This document shows, piece after piece, positions 36,169 to 45,543 of a stretch of 64,000 nucleotides of DNA; positions within the stretch are counted from its first letter, which is position 1; each line of letters begins with the position of its first letter. The translations under genes and the position numbers were made by a program. Where the stretch lies: NCBI GenBank assembly GCA_023228145.1, contig JALOBU010000002.1, positions 1 to 64,000 of the forward strand, read 5' to 3'. This DNA is from Bacteroidales bacterium (lineage in GTDB: Bacteria; Bacteroidota; Bacteroidia; Bacteroidales; CAIWKO01). The notes beneath the pieces were generated by a model. The model was given only the letters and a program-made list of their open reading frames with translations. It was not told the origin of the DNA and made no database searches.

Positions 36169-37506
36169 ATGGAATTAAATCCATTAACCGCTGTTTCGCC
36201 TATTGATGGCAGATACCATAAAAGCACCGAAGTACTTTCAGATTATTTTTCTGAATATGCGCTGATAAAAAAAAGAGTTTTTGTTGAAGTGGAATATTTC
36301 ATCGAACTATGCAAAGTGTTACCCGGCTTGAAAAATTTCCCCAAACCCAAAATTGCCCTGCTGCAAAAGGCCTGTTATAATTTCAGTATCAGCGACGCTG
36401 TTCATATCAAAGAAATAGAAGCCTCCACAAACCATGATGTGAAAGCCGTGGAATATTTTTTACGTGAGAAGTTTGATGAATTAAAACTTGGAGCTTATAA
36501 AGAATATATTCATTTCGGGCTAACATCGCAGGACATCAACAATACAGCTTTGCCACTACTTGTAAAGGAAGCGTATGTAAATATTCTGCTTCCTGCTATC
36601 AATAAAATTCTGGATGTATTAATAACACATTCCATTGAATGGAAAGATGTTTCCATGCTTGCCCGCACCCATGGGCAACCAGCATCACCCACAAAACTGG
36701 GGAAAGAAATTATGGTGTTTGCTGAACGCATTATGAGCCAGCTTGAACAAATGGAACACCTTGAATTTGAAGGAAAATTTGGAGGAGCAACCGGAAATTT
36801 CAATGCTCATTATGCTGCTTTTCCAAAAATAAGCTGGCATAGTTTTGCAGATAAATTTACAAACCGCCTGGGCCTCAAACGTCAACAATTCACCACGCAG
36901 ATTGAACATTACGACAACCTCGCGGCATTTTTCGACCTGCTTAAACGCATTAACACCATACTTACCGATTTGTGCAGAGATATGTGGTTATATATCTCCA
37001 TGGATTACTTCAAGCAGGAAATTGTTAAAAATGAAGTAGGTTCATCGGCTATGCCCCACAAGATTAACCCTATAGATTTTGAAAATGCAGAAGGAAATTT
37101 CGGCGTTGCCAACGCCCTGTTTGAACACCTGTCCGCTAAACTTCCTGTGTCTCGTCTTCAGCGCGACCTGACTGATTCGACAGTAACACGCAACATAGGC
37201 GTTCCCATTGCTCATACCCTGATAGCCACAAACTCATTAAACCGCGGACTTGGTAAATTAATACTTAATCAGCATAAAATTGCAGCTGACCTTGAGAAGA
37301 ACTGGGCTGTGGTTGCCGAAGCCATACAAACCATACTCCGCAGGGAGAACTATCCCAATCCCTATCTTGCGCTGAAAGAACTTACCAGAAATAATAAAGA
37401 AATAAGCAAACAAACGCTGTACAATTTTATAGAAAAACTTAAAATAAGCTCAGCAATTAAAAAAGAACTCAAAAGCATTACTCCTGAAAATTATACAGGC
37501 AAATAA
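36169..37506 (+). CDS. purB: Adenylosuccinate lyase
   Basis: A 445-residue protein. It starts LNPLTAVSPIDGRYHKST and carries THGQPASPTKLGKE and the fumarase/aspartase signature SSAMPHKINPIDFENAEGN (flexible catalytic loop, serines 292-293). It is the long E. coli-type PurB. It cleaves SAICAR and adenylosuccinate in purine synthesis. It stands alone, with a promoter element just upstream. Confidence 0.97.
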   Translation: MELNPLTAVSPIDGRYHKSTEVLSDYFSEYALIKKRVFVEVEYFIELCKVLPGLKNFPKPKIALLQKACYNFSISDAVHIKEIEASTNHDVKAVEYFLREKFDELKLGAYKEYIHFGLTSQDINNTALPLLVKEAYVNILLPAINKILDVLITHSIEWKDVSMLARTHGQPASPTKLGKEIMVFAERIMSQLEQMEHLEFEGKFGGATGNFNAHYAAFPKISWHSFADKFTNRLGLKRQQFTTQIEHYDNLAAFFDLLKRINTILTDLCRDMWLYISMDYFKQEIVKNEVGSSAMPHKINPIDFENAEGNFGVANALFEHLSAKLPVSRLQRDLTDSTVTRNIGVPIAHTLIATNSLNRGLGKLILNQHKIAADLEKNWAVVAEAIQTILRRENYPNPYLALKELTRNNKEISKQTLYNFIEKLKISSAIKKELKSITPENYTGK

Positions 37507-37598
37507 GCAAATATCACATACAGCATCGCATACTTGTAATTGTTCGGTAGAAAATAATTTTATAAACTTGACTTCTCCGTTACAAATTCTGGTTTTAT

Positions 37599-38210
37599 TT
37601 ACGCTTTACCCGTTTTGAAAACCTTATTGGTTTCATCAACACATCGCAATATTTCCTCTTTTCCCCTTTTATCCTTGGAAGAGGTAATAATTGTCTGTGG
37701 CAAATTTTCCCATTTTTCAGAAAGAGTTCTTTTAAGGAGGTTAATTTGTTTTGACATTTCAGCTCCGGATACCTTATCACACTTTGTCAATAATATTATA
37801 AAAGGCAGAAGGTTTTCGCCCATTTTATTGATAAAACTTATATCGTTATTCTGCAAGGGGATACGTGCATCAACCAATACAAAAGTGTAAAGCAGGTTTG
37901 TCCTGTTTAAAAGATATCCTGAAATCATTCTTTCCCATTCGTTTTTTATTTTTTTCGAAACTCTTGCATATCCGTAACCCGGCAAATCAACCAGGAACCA
38001 TGCTTCATTTATAACAAAGTGATTAATCAACCTTGTTTTTCCCGGCGAAGCAGAAGTTTTGGCAAGCCCTTTAATGCCTGTAATCATATTTATCAAGGAA
38101 GATTTACCTACATTGGAACGTCCTATAAATGCATACTCTGGCTTATCAGGCTTAGGGCATGCACTATAAGACACGCAACTTGAATGATATTTAGCGGAAT
38201 GAATCAGCAT
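37599..38210 (-). CDS. engB: Ribosome biogenesis GTPase EngB/YsxC
   Basis: A 203-residue small GTPase: G1 GRSNVGKSS (30-38), G3 DLPGYG after TRLINHFVINEAWFLV, G4 TKCD, G5 TSSKDKRG. EngB acts in late assembly of the 50S ribosomal subunit. It is separated by 4 bp from the acyltransferase gene upstream, so it is in the same transcript as the lipid genes, which it does not share a function with. Confidence 0.95.
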   Translation of the reverse strand: MLIHSAKYHSSCVSYSACPKPDKPEYAFIGRSNVGKSSLINMITGIKGLAKTSASPGKTRLINHFVINEAWFLVDLPGYGYARVSKKIKNEWERMISGYLLNRTNLLYTFVLVDARIPLQNNDISFINKMGENLLPFIILLTKCDKVSGAEMSKQINLLKRTLSEKWENLPQTIITSSKDKRGKEEILRCVDETNKVFKTGKA

Positions 38211-38214
38211 TTTT

Positions 38215-39141
38215 TTATTTCCGGTAAGTTGACAGGTGCCTGTCTTTTTTGCTGTTGTATATATCCCCTATGGTTACTAAAATACCCGTTTCATGAACAT
38301 TACCAAACCCATGATTGACGGCAGTCCCGAAAGTACGCATGGTGGATGTAAGATTCATATATGCATTTACTAGAGGAGGAATATTTTCATTCAGTTCACG
38401 CATGGTCTGCATTAGAAGTTTATAATCCGCACCATAATTACCTCCATTAAATAACAATTCTAATTCTTTTATATCTGTTTTAATTTCAAGAGGAGTAATG
38501 GGTTTTACCAGATTATCTTTATCGGGAAAATATTTAAAAAGGAAATACATGATAATGTCTCGTGCCTGTTGATTGAAATGAGGGTACATAGTTACTTTTC
38601 CAAAAAAATATTTTACATAAGACTTATCAATAACAAGAGCTCCAAGCCCATCCCAAAGATTATCAAGAGAGAATATTCCTTTGCGACTATTCACAACAGG
38701 TTGATAATCAGGCTGAACGAACGAACGCCCTAATTCGATAGTGTAAGGTGAAAACTCTTTTAAAAAGCGTTCGGAGAAATTAAATAACTCGGTAGTTGCA
38801 ATAAAAGGGACACCCTCTTCATTATAGGATGCTTTTCGGCACTCAATAAAGCGATATCCTCCAATAATCTCCATATCACTCGGATCCCAGACAATCATTT
38901 GCTCATAATGATTTTCGCAGGTATCGAACTCATCAATATCCACAGCTTTTCCCGTTCCGCCACCCGCATCCCTGAATGTGAGTTCACGCAAGCGGCCTAT
39001 TTCACGCATTACATTAGGGGCATTATGAGCATTCACAATATAAATTTCATTATCTCCAAAGTTGGTTTTCCTCAGAAACAAATCATTCGCCAGTTCTTTT
39101 TCCAGTAACTTCTTCTCAACAGCAGGAATCAGTATTTCCAT
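38215..39141 (-). CDS. glsB: GlsB/OlsB-like N-acyltransferase (GNAT fold)
   Basis: A 308-residue protein with features of the OlsB/hemolysin N-acyltransferase family: REIGRLRELTFRDAGGGTGKAVDIDEFD, IVWDPSDMEIIGGYRFIEC, YTIELGRSFVQPDYQP, LDNLWDGLGALVIDKSYVKYFFGKVTMYP. OlsB acylates ornithine, and the Bacteroides homologue GlsB acylates glycine in the first step of glycine-lipid synthesis. The adjacent PlsC-like gene (9 bp upstream) matches GlsA, which adds the second acyl chain. Glycine is the expected substrate from taxonomy, but ornithine or another amino acid is possible. Confidence 0.8.
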   Translation of the reverse strand: MEILIPAVEKKLLEKELANDLFLRKTNFGDNEIYIVNAHNAPNVMREIGRLRELTFRDAGGGTGKAVDIDEFDTCENHYEQMIVWDPSDMEIIGGYRFIECRKASYNEEGVPFIATTELFNFSERFLKEFSPYTIELGRSFVQPDYQPVVNSRKGIFSLDNLWDGLGALVIDKSYVKYFFGKVTMYPHFNQQARDIIMYFLFKYFPDKDNLVKPITPLEIKTDIKELELLFNGGNYGADYKLLMQTMRELNENIPPLVNAYMNLTSTMRTFGTAVNHGFGNVHETGILVTIGDIYNSKKDRHLSTYRK

Positions 39142-39150
39142 AGTTTATCT

Positions 39151-40014
39151 TTAAATTTTAAATTCTGTAAAACAATCCGATTTCAAAGAATAAACATAAG
39201 ATTTTACTTTTGCTGCCCATTCTTTATCTGAAAATCTTTTGTCAAATAATGAATAAGGTATAGGCTTGCCAAAAATAATGTTTATTTTTTTATCTTTTTG
39301 TTTATACACTTCATCAACAAGATAGAGCATCTCAATATTTGATTTAATTCCAATTTTCACTCTGAATTTTGCAAAGTTATAGAAAAAATCAGAGTTGCGG
39401 CCTTCCATATAAACGGGTATAATATCACGTTCGTATTTTCGTGCATAGGAAATGAAAGTTTTTTTCCACTCCAGATCATGAATAACTCCCCGTTTTTGCC
39501 TTCGCGATACCAGGCCTGCAGGGAAATAAAGAATGGTGGCATCAGAGTCAAAAGTATCATTTATTATTTTGACATTCTGGGCATTGCTCCCATGCTTATT
39601 GATGGGGATAAAAAGACTCTTCAGATTTTTAACATTCATAAGAAGGTCATTCACGGGGAACAAAATATTTTTCCTTATTTTTCCGGCTATATGCATCAGG
39701 GCAACCCCATCAAGGCCTCCGAGTGGATGGTTTGAGGCAATAAGTACCCGTCCTTCTGCAGGCAGGTTCTCTATTCCGGAAACATTTAATTCTTTGATAA
39801 ACTCCTTTACAATACGCTCAACGAAATCAAGCCCGAAAAACTGATTGTTTCTGTTAATAAAATCATTGATTTCATCCTGATGCAATATTCTTTTCAGATA
39901 ATTAATAATAAAACGAGGTAAAATCTTTAAAAGTTTTGGGTTTTTATTCCCGATAACTCTCTCGATTTCAATAAATTTTTCAGGAGTTTTGTCCTGAATA
40001 TTATTTCCCTGCAT
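39151..40014 (-). CDS. glsA: GlsA-like PlsC-family O-acyltransferase
   Basis: A 287-residue acyltransferase. Motif I is NHPLGGLD (H96, D102), with five residues between His and Asp rather than the four of classic PlsC enzymes. Downstream are VNDLLMNVKNLKSLFIPIN, YFPAGLVSRRQKRGVIHDLEWKKTFI and IPVYMEGRNSDFFY. It probably esterifies the hydroxy group of an N-acyl amino acid lipid made by the neighbouring GlsB-like enzyme. The NHPLGGLDG form of the motif is typical of this Bacteroidota family (recollection, not checked). Confidence 0.8.
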   Translation of the reverse strand: MQGNNIQDKTPEKFIEIERVIGNKNPKLLKILPRFIINYLKRILHQDEINDFINRNNQFFGLDFVERIVKEFIKELNVSGIENLPAEGRVLIASNHPLGGLDGVALMHIAGKIRKNILFPVNDLLMNVKNLKSLFIPINKHGSNAQNVKIINDTFDSDATILYFPAGLVSRRQKRGVIHDLEWKKTFISYARKYERDIIPVYMEGRNSDFFYNFAKFRVKIGIKSNIEMLYLVDEVYKQKDKKINIIFGKPIPYSLFDKRFSDKEWAAKVKSYVYSLKSDCFTEFKI

Positions 40015-40092
40015 ATAAACAACACTATGTATTAACTGTCTGTAAAATTAACAAACTTTTTCTAAGCAATGTAAGTTTAATTTCCTTGGGTA

Positions 40093-40749
40093 TTAACCTC
40101 TTTTCCTGAGGTGGTGATTAATAATGATTTCGAATTTTGTTGAATCAAGAAAGGTATCGAAACGAAGATGGTCTTTTCTTTCATTGTTTTTTCCGGCCAT
40201 AATATCGTCATGAAATTCATTCAGAATAATTTTCCATGGCAACTCGGTGCAATAAAATTCGGAACTATCATCAATATTAAAAGCATTATCGAAAGGAATT
40301 TTTTTTGCGAGATAGTCTTTCGCTCTTTTGCTGATAGCAGACAAAGGTTTATTTATTTGGGGCTTATATCTTATGACTATCACAGAATTGTAATGACTGT
40401 CTTTAATAAAACTTTTCAGATCCTGAGATTGGACTCCGTCAACATCAGACAGGGTGCTTGATACTGAATGAATTATTGAATAATTTGTATCGTCTTTACA
40501 TACGATGGCACAATGCGAAATGTCATATTTCTCCCCGAGTTGTTCTACAATTAAATCACTTACCAACCCATACCCATGTCTTAAAATAAGGTCTCCATCA
40601 TGAATTTTATTTATTTCTTCTTTAGTAAGTGTATAGCTAAAAAAAGATTGTTCCTGCATGCTACGGTTTTCGTATGCATGCAGGAACAATCTTAATGATG
40701 CAGCCATTGATATAATTGTAATGAAAAAAACAACCAGTATTCTCTTCAT
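40093..40749 (-). CDS. YiiX-like permuted papain-fold (NlpC/P60 superfamily) protein
   Basis: A 218-residue protein with an N-terminal membrane segment or signal (ILVVFFITIISMAASLRLFL). The order DGDLILRHGYGLVSDLI, YDISHCAIVCKDD, SVIVIRYKP, SSEFYCTELPWKI fits the YiiX/YebB permuted cysteine peptidases: His in SHCAIV first, catalytic Cys in FYCTELPW last. Such enzymes act on amide or ester bonds of cell-wall or lipid substrates at the membrane. The position between a DUF4878 lipoprotein and lipid-synthesis genes suggests envelope work. Confidence 0.75.
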   Translation of the reverse strand: MKRILVVFFITIISMAASLRLFLHAYENRSMQEQSFFSYTLTKEEINKIHDGDLILRHGYGLVSDLIVEQLGEKYDISHCAIVCKDDTNYSIIHSVSSTLSDVDGVQSQDLKSFIKDSHYNSVIVIRYKPQINKPLSAISKRAKDYLAKKIPFDNAFNIDDSSEFYCTELPWKIILNEFHDDIMAGKNNERKDHLRFDTFLDSTKFEIIINHHLRKRG

Positions 40750-40776
40750 TAATCAATGACCATTAGGGACAATTAA

Positions 40777-41199
40777 TTATTCAACAGCAGCGGTTGTATC
40801 AACAGCAGTTGTATCTTCAACAGGAATATCTTCGCCAGTACCTTCTTTTTTCTGCTCAACTAACCATTTGCCATCTTTCTTTACTAAATCTAAAGTTTCT
40901 TCTTTGCCATCAGCTGTATATTTACATGCTGATTTGTCTTCTGTTGTTTCGCATTTCAGGTTTTCAATTTTTACTTCTTTCACTTCCTGTGCTCCACCAA
41001 CACCTGAAAAACTCTGCATCATGTCAAGCATCTGGCCAGTTTCTTCTGTGGCAAGTTTCTTAGCTTCAGCAAATTCTTTCTTGTTGAGGTGGTTCAGGTA
41101 TTTTTCTGCTACTGCTTCGGGGGTGTCTTTTTTACCGCCGCATGAACTGATTGCTACAACTACGATAGCTGCAATTACTAAACTTAATACTTTTTTCAT
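40777..41199 (-). CDS. DUF4878-like lipoprotein
   Basis: A 140-residue lipoprotein (VVAISSC, Cys20). The mature domain (TPEAVAEKYLNHLNKKEFAEAKKLATEE, then EETLDLVKKDGKWLVEQKKE) is NTF2-like, matching DUF4878 lipoproteins. The tail is acidic and repetitive (DTTAVDTTAAVE). The function of the family is unknown; ligand binding or a chaperone role in the periplasm is possible. Confidence 0.8.
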   Translation of the reverse strand: MKKVLSLVIAAIVVVAISSCGGKKDTPEAVAEKYLNHLNKKEFAEAKKLATEETGQMLDMMQSFSGVGGAQEVKEVKIENLKCETTEDKSACKYTADGKEETLDLVKKDGKWLVEQKKEGTGEDIPVEDTTAVDTTAAVE

Positions 41200-41238
41200 G
41201 TTTTCTTCTTTTTGGTTATTAATTTCATTTTAACTTTG

Positions 41239-41246
41239 CAAAAGTA
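41239..41246 (-). promoter_or_regulatory. -7 element for the DUF4878 gene and following envelope genes
   Basis: TACTTTTG on the minus strand, about 39 bases from the start at 41199. Confidence 0.45.
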
Positions 41247-41369
41247 ATAAAAAAAATACTCTTTTAACATTTTTTAAGAAATTTTTTTACTAACAACATC
41301 AATTGTTAGTAACTTTTTTAACTATTTAATTGAATTTCAATAAAATAAACAAAAATCAACTGGTAATAA

Positions 41370-42020
41370 ATGCAAAACTTAACGAAAATCATTGAATTTC
41401 TGAAGCAGAGGTTACAAAAAGAATTACCCGGCATATCTGCACATTCAAAAATGATTCCTCAGGTAAGGCACTTAGAATTTTTTCCTGTTCCGGAGACTGC
41501 CCGTAAAAGCAGCGTCCTTTTTCTTTTATTTAAAAAAAACAGTAAAATCTGCACCTTAATTATAAAAAGACCACCATATAATGGGGTTCACAGTTCACAA
41601 ATATCTTTCCCGGGAGGTAGCTTCCAAAAAACAGATATATTATTGAAAAACACTGCCCTCAGAGAAGCGGAAGAAGAAATCGGAATTAACAAAAAACATG
41701 TCGAAATTATTGGAAGCCTCACAGAGCTATATATTCCTCCAAGTAATTTCCTTGTAAAACCATTTATCGGCTACACAAAATATTCTGAAAACTTCATACC
41801 GGATAAACGTGAGGTTGAAAAAATAATAATTACCGAAATAGATAAATTTATGGATGTAAAAAACCTCAAAACTAAAAAGATTAAAATTCAAAGCGGGCTT
41901 GACTTTGAAACCCCATATTATGATATTTGTGGCGAAACGGTATGGGGAGCAACTGCTATGATTTTCAGTGAATTTACAGAAATAATGAAAGAATATGTCG
42001 GAACTTTATTTAAAAAATAA
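41370..42020 (+). CDS. NUDIX hydrolase, CoA-pyrophosphatase-like
   Basis: A 216-residue protein. The Nudix box is FPGGSFQKTDILLKNTALREAEEEIGI, here broken as GGSFQKTDILL then TALREAEEEIGI; the catalytic REAEEEIG core is complete. The upstream PPYNGVHSSQISFPGG matches the NudL/Pcd1 CoA-pyrophosphatase signature (LRxHxGQxxFPGG-like), as does the later VKPFIGY. It probably cleaves CoA or related dinucleotides to phosphopantetheine and 3',5'-ADP. Confidence 0.85.
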   Translation: MQNLTKIIEFLKQRLQKELPGISAHSKMIPQVRHLEFFPVPETARKSSVLFLLFKKNSKICTLIIKRPPYNGVHSSQISFPGGSFQKTDILLKNTALREAEEEIGINKKHVEIIGSLTELYIPPSNFLVKPFIGYTKYSENFIPDKREVEKIIITEIDKFMDVKNLKTKKIKIQSGLDFETPYYDICGETVWGATAMIFSEFTEIMKEYVGTLFKK

Positions 42021-42062
42021 CCCTCAAAAAATCTGTGTTCTCTCCGAAGCAATATAAATTAG

Positions 42063-42070
42063 TATTTTTG
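42063..42070 (+). promoter_or_regulatory. -7 element for the GT39-like gene at 42094
   Basis: TATTTTTG, 23 bases before the ATG. Confidence 0.4.
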
Positions 42071-42093
42071 GCTCTGATTTCACAACATAACAA

Positions 42094-44172
42094 ATGAGAA
42101 AGTTCTTAAAAAAACGATATGGGTTTATAATCTTCATCTTATTTTATTCGGGATTCTTTTTTTTCTATAATTACAATAAAATACTGACTTATCGCCCCAA
42201 ATCAATCCATCAGCACAGGCAATGCGATTGTTTGTCTTTTACATATAACTTTTATAAAACAGGAAATAGCTTATTTGAACCTCAACTAAACCTGAAAACA
42301 GGGAAGAACTTTTCCGGAAAAAATGCCTCGGAATTTCCCATTCTTTACTGGACTGTTGCAAAACTCTGGAAACTATTTGGATATCACGAGTGGATTTACC
42401 GCCTCTTTTTTGTTATTATAATGTTCTTAGGATTATTTGCATTGTTCAGAATATTTGAAAACATCCTAAAAGATGTTTATTGGGCTATTCTTTTGCCCTT
42501 GTGGCTTTTTACATCAACAATCATTATTTACTATGGAAATAACTTTTTAACCGATGTTCCGGGTTTGTGTTTTGCTTTTATTGGTTGGTACTTTTTCCTA
42601 AAATATGTAAATACTAAAAAATACTGGTTCATCATTGCAACATTGTCATTTTTCTGTTTAGCCATGCTTGTTAAAATAACAGCAGGAATCAGCTTTGCAG
42701 CTCTTTTAATTATCTTCATTCTCGAATGGACAAAAATTATCCGATTTGACAGCAACTATATTTTCAAAAAAAGAATTCTTACACTATTACTATTTTTATT
42801 TGTTGGAATTATTGTCGCTTCCTGGTATTTATATGCGGTTTATTACAACAAAGTTCATGAGAATTATCTTTTTCAGACGGGAGTGTTACCTATTTGGAAT
42901 ATGAAATCTTCTGAAATAACTATCATGTTCAGAATTCTTTTCGATTTTCAATTAAAAAATTATTTTCATACCATAGGGTTGATAATTATATTAGCTTTTT
43001 TTGTGATCGCCCTTTTAAATTTTAAAAAGCAAAACCGTTTTTTACTCATTCTCAATATAATAATTTTTCTTTGCTGCATAGGTGGTATGTCTTTATGGTT
43101 TGGGGCATATAATGTTCATGATTATCACCTGATAAATTACTTAATATTCATACCCGCCACATGCCTGACATTTTTTAATTTTCTCAAGCAAAACTACCCC
43201 GATATTTTCTCTTCGCTTAAGTTCAAAATTGTAATGCTCGTGATTGTATTAGTTTGTGCACATTATGGAAAAGAAAAAACATGGGCAAGGTATTGCGGGC
43301 ATAACAAACAGTTGTATGACTATTCTTCATTCCTCTCGCGATGGGAGGTGGATTTTTACAGATATGAAAACTGGGCTTATGGAACCAGAATGGAAGCATA
43401 CGAAACCATTACCCCGTACCTTAGGGAAATTGGCATTACAGAAAATGATAATGTTTTTTCGTTACCAGATGCTTCCCCCAGTATCACTTTATACCTTATG
43501 GGGCAAAACGGCGTCTCCTTTATTGCAGAAAAAGGCCCGGATTTTATCCACATGATAAATCATTATAAAAGCCTAAATATTAAATATGCAATAGTTGGCG
43601 ACACATCCATCCGTAAAGACCCTATGATTGCAAAGGTTCTTTCCGAAAAAATCGGCCAATATAAAAATGTGGCAATATATAAGATTTCTTACGATTATAA
43701 ATTAAACAGTACTACATTTTTTTGTGACAGTGAAACAACTGACTCCGCAGGAATTAACTTTATCGGGAATCCGGATTCTATTAAATTTGCAGTTGCTGAC
43801 TCAAGAAGTGAAGAGAAAGCTCTAAGCGGTAAATATTCCGTTTGTTTGATTGATTACAAACAATATGGCTTTGTAACTACCTTGCCTTTTGTTACCAAAA
43901 ATCAATATTTTGTTATAAGTGTTTGGAGATATTGCGAACAGGATACAGAGGCCGGAATATGTTTATCTGCAAAAAACTCAGAAGAGTTTTATAACTTCAG
44001 TACGGATGTGACTGAGGAAAATGATACCGGATGGGAAAAAATCAGATTGGTAGTTACTATCCCCAAAAATATGGACGGCAAAGAAGTTTCTCTTTATGTT
44101 TACAACCCTGATAAAAACAAAAAAGTATTTTTTGACGACTTTGAAGTGAGTATCTTAAACTTTCAGGAATAA
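42094..44172 (+). CDS. GT-C (GT39/ArnT-like) membrane glycosyltransferase with C-terminal beta domain
   Basis: A 692-residue protein with about ten membrane helices in residues 10-400. After the first helix, SIHQHRQCDCLSFTYNFYKTG is the exported-loop motif of a GT-C family (HQxRQxD-like), and NFLTDVPGLCFAFIGWYFFLKY follows as in PMT_2 proteins. Residues ~540-690 form a soluble beta-rich module (KYSVCLIDYKQYGF, EVSLYVYNPDKNKKVFFDDFEV) resembling a carbohydrate-binding domain. It likely transfers a sugar from a lipid-linked donor in the periplasm. It heads a plus-strand glycan gene group. Confidence 0.75.
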   Translation: MRKFLKKRYGFIIFILFYSGFFFFYNYNKILTYRPKSIHQHRQCDCLSFTYNFYKTGNSLFEPQLNLKTGKNFSGKNASEFPILYWTVAKLWKLFGYHEWIYRLFFVIIMFLGLFALFRIFENILKDVYWAILLPLWLFTSTIIIYYGNNFLTDVPGLCFAFIGWYFFLKYVNTKKYWFIIATLSFFCLAMLVKITAGISFAALLIIFILEWTKIIRFDSNYIFKKRILTLLLFLFVGIIVASWYLYAVYYNKVHENYLFQTGVLPIWNMKSSEITIMFRILFDFQLKNYFHTIGLIIILAFFVIALLNFKKQNRFLLILNIIIFLCCIGGMSLWFGAYNVHDYHLINYLIFIPATCLTFFNFLKQNYPDIFSSLKFKIVMLVIVLVCAHYGKEKTWARYCGHNKQLYDYSSFLSRWEVDFYRYENWAYGTRMEAYETITPYLREIGITENDNVFSLPDASPSITLYLMGQNGVSFIAEKGPDFIHMINHYKSLNIKYAIVGDTSIRKDPMIAKVLSEKIGQYKNVAIYKISYDYKLNSTTFFCDSETTDSAGINFIGNPDSIKFAVADSRSEEKALSGKYSVCLIDYKQYGFVTTLPFVTKNQYFVISVWRYCEQDTEAGICLSAKNSEEFYNFSTDVTEENDTGWEKIRLVVTIPKNMDGKEVSLYVYNPDKNKKVFFDDFEVSILNFQE

Positions 44173-44283
44173 TTTATTATTAATCGCACAACTGATTCCA
44201 TCTATAAACTTAATTTTTAATTAATTGCACTTTATTATTCAATTAAACTCTTTTCTATAGTTCGGTGTCTGAAGTTGTATTAT

Positions 44284-44291
44284 TATTTTTG
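44284..44291 (+). promoter_or_regulatory. -7 element for the alpha/alpha-toroid gene
   Basis: TATTTTTG, 15 bases before the ATG at 44307. Confidence 0.45.
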
Positions 44292-44306
44292 TTAAAAATT
44301 ATATAG

Positions 44307-45491
44307 ATGAGCAATACTCATGAAAAAATAAAACTTTCTCTCACAAAAGTTTTAGACTACGCACACGAACGTAACTATAAAGGCTACAATAAATATGACG
44401 CACTGGATAGTAAGTTATTGATGTTTTTATCCTTTGGGAACAAATACCTTCGTTTATTATACAGTCAGGTAGTTATGCGCTCTCCTGTAAATATAAGACC
44501 TTTATTTTTTATTCCCAAAACAAGAAATCCTAAAGGTATTGCATTATTCGCCATAGCACACATGAATCGTTACAAGGCTGAACAAAATAATGAAGACTTA
44601 AAACGTGCAGAAAATTTACTTGAATGGCTACTTCAAAATCCTTCAAAAACCGAATGGGGCATGTGCTGGGGGTATCAGCACCCATGGCAGGATGTTGGTT
44701 TTTTTGCACCAGCCCACCTTCCCAACCGCGTCGTTACTTATTTTGTAACTACGGCAATGATGGATGCCTATGAATTAACTCAAAATATAAAATACCTTGA
44801 AGCAGCCAAATCCGCACTGACATTTTTATTAAAAGCACCTAAAGTACTCTATGAAGATGATTCCATGAAATGTCTCAGTTATGTTCCTTCCGAAAAAATA
44901 AACTGGATAGTGATGGACGTTAGTATTCTAACCGGCTCAATTGTGGCAAGGGTAAATAAATACATTAAGGATGAACAACTGTCAACAGAAGCCCGTAAAC
45001 TTGTGAATTTTGTTGTGGACAAACAAACCGATTACGGGGCATGGTATTACACATACCCCGCTGGTGATCACCCGCGGAAACACGATAACTATCATACGGG
45101 TTATATCGTTGATGCCATACTTGATTATATGGACCATACGGGAGATAATTCTTTTATGCAGCAATATCTAAAAGGTATTGAATATTACAAAAACAATCTT
45201 TTTCTTGCTAACGGAGCACCAAAATGGGCTAATGACAAAACCCACCCCTTTGATGTACACGGCTCGGCACAAGGCATTATATCCTTTGTGAAAGCATCAA
45301 GGTTTGATAAAAGTTATATCACTCTTGCGGAAAAAATTGCCAGCTGGGCTATTGATAATATGCAACATAAAAAGAAAGGATATTTCTACTACCAGAAAAC
45401 ATCATTATTCCGGAAACCATATACTCTGATGCGCTGGTCATGTGGCTGGATGAGCCGTGGACTGAGCATGTTGTTAATTTATAAACCATAG
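44307..45491 (+). CDS. (Alpha/alpha)6-toroid, six-hairpin glycosidase-like protein
   Basis: A 394-residue cytoplasmic protein without a signal peptide. Repeating helical hairpins (KGIALFAIAHMNRYKAEQ, RVVTYFVTTAMMDAYELT, YHTGYIVDAILDYMDHTGD, ITLAEKIASWAIDNMQHKKKGYFYYQ) describe an alpha/alpha toroid like those of glycoside hydrolases, epimerases and lyases. Candidate active-site motifs are WGMCWGYQHPWQDVGFF, GAWYYTYPAGDHPRKHDNYHTGY and MRWSCGWMSRGL. The substrate is unknown. Similar proteins occur in Bacteroidota polysaccharide loci, sometimes mislabelled as delta-aminolevulinic acid dehydratase; no such enzyme motif is present. Confidence 0.65.
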   Translation: MSNTHEKIKLSLTKVLDYAHERNYKGYNKYDALDSKLLMFLSFGNKYLRLLYSQVVMRSPVNIRPLFFIPKTRNPKGIALFAIAHMNRYKAEQNNEDLKRAENLLEWLLQNPSKTEWGMCWGYQHPWQDVGFFAPAHLPNRVVTYFVTTAMMDAYELTQNIKYLEAAKSALTFLLKAPKVLYEDDSMKCLSYVPSEKINWIVMDVSILTGSIVARVNKYIKDEQLSTEARKLVNFVVDKQTDYGAWYYTYPAGDHPRKHDNYHTGYIVDAILDYMDHTGDNSFMQQYLKGIEYYKNNLFLANGAPKWANDKTHPFDVHGSAQGIISFVKASRFDKSYITLAEKIASWAIDNMQHKKKGYFYYQKTSLFRKPYTLMRWSCGWMSRGLSMLLIYKP

Positions 45492-45543
45492 TTAAAGTCA
45501 GGATTTAGAATTATGAATTCGGAATTGAAATTCTATTTATTTT

